Positions 30,808 through 39,240 of a stretch of DNA of 64,000 nt are shown here, one piece after another; position 1 is the stretch's first letter; each line of letters starts with the position of its first letter. The DNA lies in contig NZ_CP133548.1 of NCBI RefSeq assembly GCF_031198435.1, forward strand, positions 310,001-374,000. The letters are read 5' to 3'. A program made the translations under genes and the position numbers. Under the pieces are notes generated by a model. That model had not been told where the DNA came from. It did no database searches and saw only the letters and a list, made by a program, of their open reading frames with translations. This DNA is from Pleionea litopenaei. Lineage in GTDB: Bacteria > Pseudomonadota > Gammaproteobacteria > Enterobacterales > Kangiellaceae.

Positions 30808-31341
30808 ATGCATATCATTATTGGGGTGATTACTGCGATCGCGGGCTTATTGTGGGCCTTAAATCGACTGAATGAGTCGGGTTTCAATCTAAATTCTTTG
30901 AACCCCTTTCTATGGGCTAGGCGAAGAAAGTGGGAGAAGGCGCATGGCACTAAACCCATTCACCGGCTTGAAAACTCTCTTGAAGCGGCTGCGCTATTAG
31001 TATCGGGAATGGCTTTAATCGATGGCGCTGTTTCTCGAGAGACGAAAGAGTTGGTCATAGACTTGTTTCAAAAAGAATTTGGTATCAGCGAGCAGCAGTC
31101 GCTAGATTTATACAATGTTTCTAGTCATCTATTGAAAGATACCGATAATCTATCAGCCGAAGTCAAAATGATTCTAGCACCTTCAATCAATACTTTTAGT
31201 GAATCTAACCAGCAGCAGCTGATGTCGATGTTGAATGAAGTAGCCAAGGTGGAGGGCGGTATTTCGAATAATCAAAAGAATCTTCTAGAGGCGATAGCAA
31301 AACAGTTTAATCGAATTCAGTCTCAGCCAACATGGCATTGA
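30808..31341 (+). CDS. TerB-like domain protein with N-terminal membrane segment
   Basis: 177 residues. The first 18 (MHIIIGVITAIAGLLWAL) form a membrane helix. Residues from about 50 on (RLENSLEAAALLVSGMALIDGAVSRETKELVIDLFQKEFGISEQQ) fit the TerB/DjlA N-terminal helical fold with its acidic IDGxVS motif. It resembles the membrane-proximal part of DjlA without a J domain. Role unknown; TerB-type domains are linked to envelope or metal stress. Confidence 0.6.
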   Translation: MHIIIGVITAIAGLLWALNRLNESGFNLNSLNPFLWARRRKWEKAHGTKPIHRLENSLEAAALLVSGMALIDGAVSRETKELVIDLFQKEFGISEQQSLDLYNVSSHLLKDTDNLSAEVKMILAPSINTFSESNQQQLMSMLNEVAKVEGGISNNQKNLLEAIAKQFNRIQSQPTWH

Positions 31342-31719
31342 TGTTTGTTCATTAGAAGAATTTTAAACAGAACAAAGCTTTTTGCAGTTTTAATTAACTT
31401 GGAAATCCAGAATACTGCTTTCTTACGCGTTAGTTCGAAATATGGAATTAGATCGCTGGAGAGATGTAACTGGATTGTAGAGAGTTTATAAAGAGTGAAA
31501 GAAGCTCTTGCTGAAACAGTGATATAACTAAGGTGGACGTTACTTAATATGCATTATATAAGAACAATAATTTTCTGTTTTCTGTTAGCTTTGATGCCTG
31601 AGATCATTGGTTTTTTTCATGGCATGACTCTGCCTTTAACATGGGAGCTTTATGGTGCAACCATAAAAGAAGCTGTGCAGAACTCAACGCATATAAGAAA
31701 CGGCGTTATAATACTTATC

Positions 31720-32925
31720 TGTACTAGCTCAGACTTAATCTGACAGTTACCCGTTTTTCAATTGGTGTCTGTCAGTTTAGATTTGAGCTAGATTTTTGTC
31801 AGCCCAAATTCTCTTACCATCAATTAATGTTTCATTGGGCGTTCGTCCACAACACATTTTTCCTTGATGGGTGCGTTCATTATTGTAGTAAACTATCCAT
31901 TCGTCCAGATCCTTTTGAAGCTCATCCAGTGAACTGTATAATTTCTTCCGAAATGTAACCTGGTAGAACTCGTTCAATATCGTTTTATGGAATCGTTCGC
32001 AGATACCATTGGTTTGCGGTGACATTGCTTTAGTCTTTGTATGCTCGATGTCATTGATTGCTAAATACAGCTGATAGTCGTGATGTTCAACTTTTCCACA
32101 ATACTCAGTGCCGCGATCCGTTAATACTCGCAACATGGGTAACTCATGTTGCTGGAAGTAAGGTAGCACTTTGTCATTAAGTATGTCGGCTGCGGTAATA
32201 GGTGTTTTTGTGGTGTAGAGTTTGGCAAAGGCAACTTTGCTGTAAGTGTCGATGAAGGTTTGTTGGTAAATTCGTCCAACGCCCTTTAGGTTACCGACAT
32301 AAAAGGTATCTTGTGAGCCTAAGTAGCCAGGGTGAGCTGTTTCAATCTCACCACAGGCTTCATCATCATTTTTCTTCTTCTCAAGTGCAGCTATTTGGCT
32401 ATCGGTCAGTATGATGCCCTCTTTAGCAACCTTATCTTCCAGTGCCTTCAAGCGCTTCTTAAAGTTTTCTAGGTCATGCCTGAGCCATATCGACCGGACA
32501 CCGCTCCCTGATACAAAGACTCCTTTCTTTCGCAACTCGTTACTGGTTCGGTGTTGGCCGTGTGCCGGAAACTCAATGGCATAATTGATAACCGCTGTTT
32601 CTGTGGCTTCATCAACGCGATTTTTAACATTTGGGTTGCGACGGCTCTTGCTGATAAGGGCATCGATACCGCCTTCTTCGACCAGTTCTTGATAGCGATA
32701 AAATGTATCTCGTGATACGCCCATTACCTTACAGGCTTTCGATACGTTCCCGAGTTCTTCTGCTAAGTTAAGTAAACCAGCTTTGTGTTTTATGATTGGG
32801 TTGTTAGTATGTAGCATGAGAGTTACCTCTATAACGTTCTGATTTAAAGATTCGACACCTTTAATCAAAACGGGTAACTCTCACTTTTTCAAGTTGATGT
32901 GTCAGATTAAGTCGAGACTAATTCA
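31720..32925 (-). mobile_element. IS481-family insertion sequence, copy 2 (1206 bp, reverse orientation)
   Basis: Same ends as copy 1, in reverse. Flanked by acttatc at 31713-31719 and 32926-32932, a 7-bp target duplication. Interrupts a small membrane protein gene. Same length as copy 1, with an identical predicted transposase. Confidence 0.95.
31777..32817 (-). CDS. IS481-family transposase (copy 2)
   Basis: Residue-for-residue the same 346-residue DDE transposase as copy 1, with HTH region, LTDRGTEY and SPQTNGICERFHKTIL motifs. It appears intact and is read leftwards. Identity between copies implies very recent transposition or gene conversion. Confidence 0.92.
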   Translation of the reverse strand: MLHTNNPIIKHKAGLLNLAEELGNVSKACKVMGVSRDTFYRYQELVEEGGIDALISKSRRNPNVKNRVDEATETAVINYAIEFPAHGQHRTSNELRKKGVFVSGSGVRSIWLRHDLENFKKRLKALEDKVAKEGIILTDSQIAALEKKKNDDEACGEIETAHPGYLGSQDTFYVGNLKGVGRIYQQTFIDTYSKVAFAKLYTTKTPITAADILNDKVLPYFQQHELPMLRVLTDRGTEYCGKVEHHDYQLYLAINDIEHTKTKAMSPQTNGICERFHKTILNEFYQVTFRKKLYSSLDELQKDLDEWIVYYNNERTHQGKMCCGRTPNETLIDGKRIWADKNLAQI

Positions 32926-33292
32926 ACTTATCGCTACGATTTTATATTATTTGCTTTTCGTTAAAATACAAACAGCGGTTGTAAAACACTTTCTTTTTGC
33001 ATTCATTCTTACTTCGGTGTTGATGGAGTTTTGGGAATTCTTAATGGGAAGTTTTTCTATTGTCGAGTTGTTTAATATTTACACAATTATTCATCTGTGC
33101 ATTGCTCTAACTGCGCAAGGCTTAGTGTTATTACAGCGCAAAATCAGTGATAAGAAAGCGTGAATTGAATACTGATAGATTATGACACTCTGGATTCTAA
33201 ATAGTTATCGCTTAGGAACTAATAAGTTGTCATAAACAATGAGACGTTTGATTTTTACGGTTACAAGATCAATGCGAAGGAATAGGGTATAA

Positions 33293-33318
33293 GCACCTTT
33301 TCTACCTATTAGGTGCTC
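33293..33318. terminator. Possible terminator between convergent genes
   Basis: Inverted repeat AGCACCT / AGGTGCT with a 12-base loop rich in T, located between the split membrane gene and fpr. Weak T-run, so only tentative. Confidence 0.35.
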
Positions 33319-33345
33319 TTGTCACAAAATCATATACTGGTTAAA

Positions 33346-34119
33346 TCAATCGACAAATGCTCTTTCAATCACATAGTCACCTTGAATGCCCGTTTTGGGA
33401 CTAATTTCGAATCCGGCTTGGTTGAGCAGTTCCGAAATGTCTTTAAGCATTTCTGGATTTCCGCAAATCATGGCTCGATCAGTTTCAGGGTCTAATGGAG
33501 CCATATTTAAAAGCGTAAATAAGCTGCCATTGCTTAAGTGTTCAGTGATTCGTCCTTGGGTCGGGAAATCTTCACGCGTTACCGTTGGAAAATAGGTCAG
33601 GTGCTGCTGTATCATTTCACCAATATAAGGATGAGCTTTTAACTCATGTTCAATAAACTCTTTATAGGCTAATTCACTCACGTGTCGAACGCCGTGACAA
33701 AGAATCACTTGGTCAAACTTCTCAAAAGTATCTGGGTCTTGAATAATGCTTAAAAATGGCGCTAAGCCAGTACCAGTGGCAAAAAGGAATAAGCGTTTGC
33801 CTGGTTTAAGATCATCAATGACCAGAGTTCCCGTTGGCTTTTTGCTTACGACGATTTGACTGCCTTTTTCCAAGTGTTGGAGTTTTGAGGTGAGGGCACC
33901 GTTAGGAACCTTTATGCTAAAAAATTCAAGGTGATCTTCGTAGTTAGGGCTGGCAATGCTGTAGGCACGAACAATAGGCTTTTCATCTTGCGGTAAACCG
34001 ATCATTACAAATTCACCGTTTCTGAATTTTAACGACTGATGTCGAGTTGTTTTAAAGCTAAAAAGCTTATCATTCCAGTGATGGACGTCGAGAACGGTTT
34101 CTACATTTAAGTTCTTCAT
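33346..34119 (-). CDS. fpr: Ferredoxin-NADP reductase
   Basis: FAD-dependent reductase transferring electrons between NADPH and ferredoxin or flavodoxin. The 257-residue product has the FAD motif RAYSIASPNY, the segment TGTLVIDDLKPGKRLFLFATGTGLAPFLSI of the NADP domain, CHGVRHVSELAY, and the C-terminal MICGNPEMLKDISELL ending in IERAFVD, as in bacterial subclass I Fpr. It could supply electrons for Fe-S assembly or oxidative-stress repair. A Fur-like box lies about 150 bases upstream. Confidence 0.93.
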   Translation of the reverse strand: MKNLNVETVLDVHHWNDKLFSFKTTRHQSLKFRNGEFVMIGLPQDEKPIVRAYSIASPNYEDHLEFFSIKVPNGALTSKLQHLEKGSQIVVSKKPTGTLVIDDLKPGKRLFLFATGTGLAPFLSIIQDPDTFEKFDQVILCHGVRHVSELAYKEFIEHELKAHPYIGEMIQQHLTYFPTVTREDFPTQGRITEHLSNGSLFTLLNMAPLDPETDRAMICGNPEMLKDISELLNQAGFEISPKTGIQGDYVIERAFVD

Positions 34120-34268
34120 ACTGCACCTTACTAACTAGATTAGACGGCTAAACGAAGCGCTTTGTTTAGCTTCAAAAGGGCTAATTACATTCTTTCTAGA
34201 CCTTTTAACATATACGTTGATAATGGTCATTTAATGCGTGCAGTTTAAAATATTAATCCAATAATGTA

Positions 34269-34287
34269 AATAAGAATAATTATCATT
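34269..34287. promoter_or_regulatory. Fur-box-like sequence upstream of fpr
   Basis: AATAAGAATAATTATCATT matches the 19-bp Fur consensus at about 13 positions. It lies between the RND exporter (3' end) and fpr on the minus strand, so it would control fpr if real. Nearby is the short direct repeat AAGGAGCGTT. Confidence 0.35.
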
Positions 34288-34348
34288 AAGGAGCGTTAAG
34301 GAGCGTTGTCACTAAGCAAATGCTTCCGCTGATTTTTATTCATTGCGA

Positions 34349-36667
34349 TTAGACCTTTGCCTTAGTCTTATCCTTTTGAAATAACATCAAAGCAATGGGC
34401 AGGAGGGTAAAGTCTACAATCAGTGCAATCACCAGTGTAATGCATAATAGGCTGCCCGTCGCGGCAGTTGGATTTAGGGGCGATGCGATTAATGTTGCAA
34501 AACCAGCGACTAAAATAACCGTGGTAGTAACGAGCGCTTTGCCGACGACATGGAACGCGTAGTTAAGAGATTCTTTGCTTGACTGCTTAAGCTGATCTCG
34601 AGCTCGAGAGTATTTGGTAATAAAGTGGACACTGTCGTCAACAATAATCCCTAGACTCATACAAATTACAACAGACAAAGCCAAGTCTATGTAGCCAAAC
34701 CAATAACCCCACAATCCATAAGCGATGGCTCCTGGAATTAAATTAGGCAGCAAACTGATCATCCCATATTTAAACGAACGAAGTACGATCGCTATCAGCA
34801 GACTGATGACCAATAAGGCCGTCGCGCTTCCGAAGATCATTTGCACGATATTACGGTGGGCTATGTGCGCAAAAATGTTATCCATGCCTGACACTTCAAG
34901 TTTTACGTTATTTCCTGTGGTCATGGTTGCAAAAGCGTCATGGAGTGATGTTTCGAATTCGAGCAGCTGCTGTGAGTCCATTGGCTCTAGTAATATTGAG
35001 GTACGCGTTGCTGAGCGGTCGAAGGTGACAAATGCATTGGCTCCGAGCCCTTGTGGCAACGAGAATTCATAAAGCAGCAAGTATTGCGCAGCGAGAGGGC
35101 GCGATTCTGGCATTTGGAAGTAGCTAGCTGAGTCTTGGTGCATGGCTTGATTTAAACGTTTTAGAATATAGCCATAGCTCTGAATATGCTTTACCTCTGA
35201 CTGTCGCTCTAAGTAATGAATGAGTTGATCGAGCGTGTTCAAATACGTCGGCTCGTTTACGCCATTGTTGACTTGACTATCGATTACGATTTCGTAGCGA
35301 TGGAGACGATTAAACTTGTCTTTTAGTAAGTTAATAGCTTGTGACAAACGAAACTCTTCACCAAAATACTGGCTCCAGTTTTCAGTGATTCGAAGCTGAC
35401 TGATCCCTAGAATAGATATTGCTGACAAACCGAGCATGATGATCAGTACTTTAACGCGATTCCTAGCGAGCAACCTCGATAACTTCAACATCCCTTTATT
35501 CTTGGTTTTTCGAACGGGATAATTTATCGGGAATCGAGCCAATATTAGTGGAATAAAGCTAATACTTAAAACCCACGCTAGTGTGACACCAATAGCAACC
35601 ATGTTCCCTAAATCTCGATATGGCGGCGAATCACTGAAGTTGAGAAACAAAACTCCAATGGCGGTGGTGACGCTGGTTAAAGAAATCGGACTAAAATTAA
35701 TCTGGTAGGCTTCTTTGTTGGCCGCTTCAGGCGAGTAGTTTTCGTGTTCGATCAGATATCGATAACTCGTCAAGTAATGAACGCAATCAGCCACGGCTAG
35801 GGTCAGTATTACCGAGGGTACAAAGCCAGCAACGGGTGTAAGTTCTTGTTTGAAAAATGAAAATATAGAGAATGTGAAGATGATGCTAATAGTGACAATA
35901 AATAAGGTAATCAGCGTGGCTTTTATGCTTCGTAGAAAAAATAGTAAACCGAAGGTAATGATTAGGTAACTTAGCGGCACTAATAAAATCAGATCATTTT
36001 TAACCGCGTTCTCTAAGGTTACGTTTGATACCACTGACCCGACGATATAAATTTCTTTAATAGGTAAGTCGGCGTTGAGCAGGGTTCGATTCCACTGTTC
36101 TTGTAATGCTTGTGCGGCTAAATATATTTCTTTTACTTCACTCTTATCCGACTTATTAAATTCAAGATCGGCTTGAATAACGGCGACAGTCTCATCGGGT
36201 GAGAGATAAGTGAATTTTAATTGAATATCGTCGAGCATTTTTCGTCGTAAAAAATCGACATTGCTCCCTAAACTAAAGAAAGCATCGGTTTGAATTAAAT
36301 CGCCTTCGGCTTGAGTATATTGGTAATTGGTTAATGAATTTACGCGAGTGGTGGCTGGTAATTGCCAAGTTTGCTCGGTAAATTGGTTGAGTTTTTGAAG
36401 GTACTTGGGTGACAACCAGGAGCTATTCTCGAGCGCTAATATAAATGCAACGCTATCGTGAGAGCTGAACTTTTCTTCGAAACTGTCGAAAGCCTTTAAC
36501 TGAGGGTTCTCTTGGCTAAAGTAGACACGAAAATCATTGCTGAAATACAAGCTAGGTATTCCAAATGAGGTGACTAACCCAAGCAGAATAACACCCAAAA
36601 ATAGCAGGTGTCTTAATTTAAAAATGATATCGCTCCAAGTTGGTGATTGAGCGGATGGCTTCATCAT
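34349..36667 (-). CDS. RND-superfamily (MMPL-type) exporter
   Basis: 772-residue inner-membrane protein with about 12 helices in two halves. Each half has a large periplasmic loop after its first helix and a five-helix bundle. Motifs LAVADCVHYLTSYRYLIEHE and SLGIIVDDSVHFITKYSRARDQ are the paired proton-relay helices of predicted exporters of the RND superfamily (hopanoid/sterol-type MMPL branch). No membrane fusion protein or outer-membrane partner is adjacent, so a lipid or hydrophobic substrate is more likely than a tripartite drug pump. Substrate unknown. Confidence 0.85.
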   Translation of the reverse strand: MMKPSAQSPTWSDIIFKLRHLLFLGVILLGLVTSFGIPSLYFSNDFRVYFSQENPQLKAFDSFEEKFSSHDSVAFILALENSSWLSPKYLQKLNQFTEQTWQLPATTRVNSLTNYQYTQAEGDLIQTDAFFSLGSNVDFLRRKMLDDIQLKFTYLSPDETVAVIQADLEFNKSDKSEVKEIYLAAQALQEQWNRTLLNADLPIKEIYIVGSVVSNVTLENAVKNDLILLVPLSYLIITFGLLFFLRSIKATLITLFIVTISIIFTFSIFSFFKQELTPVAGFVPSVILTLAVADCVHYLTSYRYLIEHENYSPEAANKEAYQINFSPISLTSVTTAIGVLFLNFSDSPPYRDLGNMVAIGVTLAWVLSISFIPLILARFPINYPVRKTKNKGMLKLSRLLARNRVKVLIIMLGLSAISILGISQLRITENWSQYFGEEFRLSQAINLLKDKFNRLHRYEIVIDSQVNNGVNEPTYLNTLDQLIHYLERQSEVKHIQSYGYILKRLNQAMHQDSASYFQMPESRPLAAQYLLLYEFSLPQGLGANAFVTFDRSATRTSILLEPMDSQQLLEFETSLHDAFATMTTGNNVKLEVSGMDNIFAHIAHRNIVQMIFGSATALLVISLLIAIVLRSFKYGMISLLPNLIPGAIAYGLWGYWFGYIDLALSVVICMSLGIIVDDSVHFITKYSRARDQLKQSSKESLNYAFHVVGKALVTTTVILVAGFATLIASPLNPTAATGSLLCITLVIALIVDFTLLPIALMLFQKDKTKAKV

Positions 36668-36991
36668 TTATCGGTCTCTTTTAAGATAGTTATTGAGCCA
36701 ATTGTTTAATGTGAATACTCGTTGCACCTGCAGCATTAAGTGAATCAGTTGCAGAACCTTACTTAATAAACTCTACCACGACTCTTCGCCACTGCACGGC
36801 ATAAGAGTCATTGATTGGCTTTACTGTACCAAAGTACAGTTGAGAATGTAATCGTTAAACATAGAAGCTGCTTGTTAGCCGCGAAGTTTTTGCAATCAGT
36901 TGGACATGAAGCAGAAACAGCGAGCTCATGGTAACGCATATTTGCAGTAGCTGTGCCGATCTCTAACAATCATTTTAATTAAGGAGAAGGT
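36668..36991. other. Divergent promoter region between RND exporter and lipase
   Basis: About 320 bases without a gene, holding the promoters of both neighbours and the palindrome described at 36823-36840. A strong AAGGAGAAGG ribosome binding site for the lipase is at the right end. Confidence 0.5.
36823..36840. promoter_or_regulatory. Palindromic candidate operator
   Basis: ACTGTAC-CAAA-GTACAGT, a perfect 7+7 palindrome in the divergent intergenic region. It is compatible with a dimeric repressor site, but no cognate regulator is encoded nearby. Confidence 0.35.
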
Positions 36992-37687
36992 ATGCAACGC
37001 TTTCAATTATTTCTGATCGCTATTTGTTTATTCCTCATCAGTCCGCTTGTTTCTGCCGTTTGTAAAGACTCTGTGGTTTTGGTTCACGGAAATACTGGCA
37101 ATGCCTCAGACTGGCAAAATACCTACGACTACTTTCGTTCTCAAGGATACTCATCAAACCAACTTTATCGGCCTGAGTGGGGAAGTAAATCTTGTGCTGC
37201 TTGTAACAATCATAGTGGTAGTGAAGAGACCCCGGTTCGACAAGCACTGCAAAGTGCTTTAGCGAACTCTTGTACGGGTAAAGTGGATGTTATTGCTCAT
37301 TCGATGGGAGTAACTTTAGCCGCTCAGCAGATTATTAAACTAGGAGCAGTAAGCAAGGTTGATGCTTTTGTTGGTGTCGCTGGAGCCTATCGTGGTCTTT
37401 GGAGTTGTGGTACCTATCCATTTAACTTTGCAACGTCCACTTGCGGCTATTGGGGACTGTCAGTTAGCAGCCCATTTCTTGATGATTTATACGGAAGAAA
37501 ATTTGCCAGCCGCGTCTATTCAATCAAAAGTTACGTTGACCAAGTCGTTTGTGCGACGGGGACCTGTTATGTTGGTGGTGTCCACTCGAGTCGAATAGCT
37601 GGTGAAAAAGCAACTTACACTTACAATTATGGACACTTTGGTTTACAAACTTACACTTATACTAAGCAATATCAATTAGTGCAGTAG
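36992..37687 (+). CDS. Secreted lipase/esterase, alpha/beta-hydrolase (class 2 lipase-like)
   Basis: 231 residues with a clear signal peptide (QLFLIAICLFLISPLVSA). The alpha/beta-hydrolase core starts with VVLVHGNTGNASDW (oxyanion HG), the nucleophile elbow is AHSMGVT, Asp is in SYVDQVV and His in YGHFGLQ. The pattern resembles lipase_2 (EstA/LipA-type) enzymes. At least eight cysteines (SKSCAACNNH, SCGTYPF, TCGYWG, CATGTC) suggest several disulfides in an exported protein. Substrate is likely a lipid ester. Transcribed alone. Confidence 0.82.
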   Translation: MQRFQLFLIAICLFLISPLVSAVCKDSVVLVHGNTGNASDWQNTYDYFRSQGYSSNQLYRPEWGSKSCAACNNHSGSEETPVRQALQSALANSCTGKVDVIAHSMGVTLAAQQIIKLGAVSKVDAFVGVAGAYRGLWSCGTYPFNFATSTCGYWGLSVSSPFLDDLYGRKFASRVYSIKSYVDQVVCATGTCYVGGVHSSRIAGEKATYTYNYGHFGLQTYTYTKQYQLVQ

Positions 37688-37770
37688 ATTGATGGCCAAT
37701 CAAGAAAGCGCCTAATCAATAATGTACTTATTAAAATAAGCACTCAATAAGTAGTAAATTCATACAACAA

Positions 37771-37808
37771 TGCGTAATAGGAGAGGCCTGTTACGCAGCG
37801 TTTTTTTG
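37771..37808 (+). terminator. Probable terminator of the lipase gene overlapping the end of sufE
   Basis: TGCGTAA / TTACGCA stem (13-base loop) followed by GCGTTTTTTT. The right arm is also the last codons and stop of sufE on the opposite strand. Confidence 0.55.
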
Positions 37809-38219
37809 AGCGATGTCTTGAATCTTCAGGACCATAGCTTGCAGTCCATTGCCTCGAGTTGGGCTTAAATGTTTTACCAGATCGATTTTTGCAAAGTAGT
37901 TTTCAATATCGAAATCTAAAATATCTTGTGGTGATTTATTGTTGTAGGCCGCCATGACCATAGCCAATAATCCTCTGACAATATGAGCATCACTATCGAC
38001 ATGAAACGTTAATGTATTAGCCGTGAGTGATGGCTCTAACCACACTTGACTTTGACAACCAGGAATTAAGCGATCGTCAGTTTTTAAAGCGTCGTCCATT
38101 GGTGGAAGTTGTTTTCCTAAATCAATGATATAGCGATAACGGTCTTCCCAGCTATCAAAAAAACTTAAGTCATCAATAACGTCATCAGCGTTAATAGTGG
38201 TGCCAAAAGGATTTGTCAT
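37791..38219 (-). CDS. sufE: Cysteine desulfuration protein SufE
   Basis: Sulfur acceptor that takes persulfide from SufS and hands it to SufBCD. 142 residues; RYRYIIDLGKQLPP near residue 27 and the active Cys55 in LIPGCQSQVWL are diagnostic, followed by DSDAHIVRGLLAMVMAAYNNKSP. Last gene of the leftward iscR-suf cluster, 63 bases after sufT. Confidence 0.94.
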   Translation of the reverse strand: MTNPFGTTINADDVIDDLSFFDSWEDRYRYIIDLGKQLPPMDDALKTDDRLIPGCQSQVWLEPSLTANTLTFHVDSDAHIVRGLLAMVMAAYNNKSPQDILDFDIENYFAKIDLVKHLSPTRGNGLQAMVLKIQDIAQKNAA

Positions 38220-38282
38220 AATAAAAATCTTAATTCAGATGCATGAGTTAAAGGAGTATTTTAATTTTATCAGTGTCGTCGG

Positions 38283-38816
38283 CTAGAAAAATAAACCCGT
38301 TTCTAATTGAGCCTCTTCCGACATCATTTCTCGCGACCAAGGAGGATCAAATACTAACTCCACTTCAACGTCAGCCACGTGGGGTACTTTGTTGACTCGA
38401 TACTTAACATCACTGACAAGTACCGGACCCATTCCACAGCCTGGTGCCGTTAATGTCATATCGATGATGACCTTTTTAGTTGCTTGATCAATACTCACTT
38501 TATAGATTAAACCAAGGTCGACAAGGTTTACCGGAATTTCTGGATCAAATATGGTCTTTAAAGCTTCCCAAACTTGCTCTTCACTAATCTGGCCGTCAGC
38601 TGGCGCTTCGAAATTAAATTCTTGCGCTTGATAACCAATCGCTGCCGCGTCTGTGCCATCAATTCGGGCCATATTGCCATTGACCGATACCGTGTAGTTA
38701 CCACCGAGCGCTTGTGTGATCGTCACAAAGGTATTTTTAGGAATCGTTATTTTTGTTCCAGCCGGAACTAAGCGAGCGGGACAGTCACTCTGGGTGACAA
38801 CCATTTTACGTTCCAT
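38283..38816 (-). CDS. sufT: Fe-S assembly protein SufT (DUF59/MIP18 family)
   Basis: 177 residues. The C-terminal DUF59 domain contains FDPEIPVNLVDLGLIYKV and TLTAPGCGMGPVLVSDVKYRV with the conserved cysteine, then VELVFDPPWSREMMSEEAQLETGL. The N-terminal extension (IPKNTFVTITQALGGNYTVSVNG) is specific to SufT. SufT acts in maturation of Fe-S proteins and is usually found in suf operons, as here between sufA and sufE. Confidence 0.93.
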   Translation of the reverse strand: MERKMVVTQSDCPARLVPAGTKITIPKNTFVTITQALGGNYTVSVNGNMARIDGTDAAAIGYQAQEFNFEAPADGQISEEQVWEALKTIFDPEIPVNLVDLGLIYKVSIDQATKKVIIDMTLTAPGCGMGPVLVSDVKYRVNKVPHVADVEVELVFDPPWSREMMSEEAQLETGLFF

Positions 38817-38825
38817 TGATAGACC

Positions 38826-39176
38826 TTAAAGTGTAAAGCTTTCGCCACAGCCGCACATGGCTTTGGCGTTAGGATTTTTAAATTGAATGCTGCTATTAAC
38901 ACCCTCGGTGACGAGATCGATTTCTGTGCCGTTTAGAATGGGCAAAGCGTCTTGCGCAACAAATACGGATATACCATCAAAGGTAAAGGGCTTATCTGAG
39001 TCTTCACCTTGGTTTACAAAATCCATAACGTACATAAAGCCTGAGCATCCACTTTCTTTAACAGAAAGACGAACAGCGCTTTCAGACTTGCTGTCGAGTT
39101 GCCGTTTAAAATGACGAATCGCTTTGTCGCTCATGGTCAATTCAATGTCATGCGGTGAAAATGTTTCTACGCTCAT
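38826..39176 (-). CDS. sufA: A-type Fe-S carrier (SufA/ErpA/IscA family)
   Basis: Carries Fe-S clusters from the scaffold to apoproteins. 116 residues from the ATG at 39176, which has a GAGGA ribosome binding site. The three ligand cysteines are in ESGCSGFMYVMDFV and CGCGESFTL. Family position within SufA/IscA/ErpA is chosen from operon context. Only ten bases separate it from sufT, so the two are co-transcribed. In enterobacteria sufA is the first gene; here it follows sufS. Confidence 0.9.
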   Translation of the reverse strand: MSVETFSPHDIELTMSDKAIRHFKRQLDSKSESAVRLSVKESGCSGFMYVMDFVNQGEDSDKPFTFDGISVFVAQDALPILNGTEIDLVTEGVNSSIQFKNPNAKAMCGCGESFTL

Positions 39177-39240
39177 AGTTTTCCTCAAATCTCTTCAGCA
39201 ATCATTTAGCGATTGCTGAATTATATTCAATTAAGGTAGA

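Larger units (their letters stand above)
31549..33163 (+). pseudogene. Small four-helix membrane protein gene split by an IS element
   Basis: The 5' part (57 codons, MHYIRTIIFCFLLALMPEII...NGVIILI) ends at 31719 where IS copy 2 is inserted. The 3' part resumes at 32933 (ATILYYLLFVKIQ...QRKISDKKA). Deleting the IS and one 7-bp repeat joins the two in frame into a 133-residue protein with about four hydrophobic helices and ELYGATIKEAVQN and EFWEFLMG between them. I do not recognise the family. The apparent downstream start within the IS end (MMCQIKSRLIQLI) is an artefact of the insertion. Confidence 0.82.

Noticed and set aside
32894-33163. Separate 89-residue membrane protein gene beside IS copy 2
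   Set aside because: Its first 13 residues are translated from the IS end; the rest is the 3' half of the split gene.
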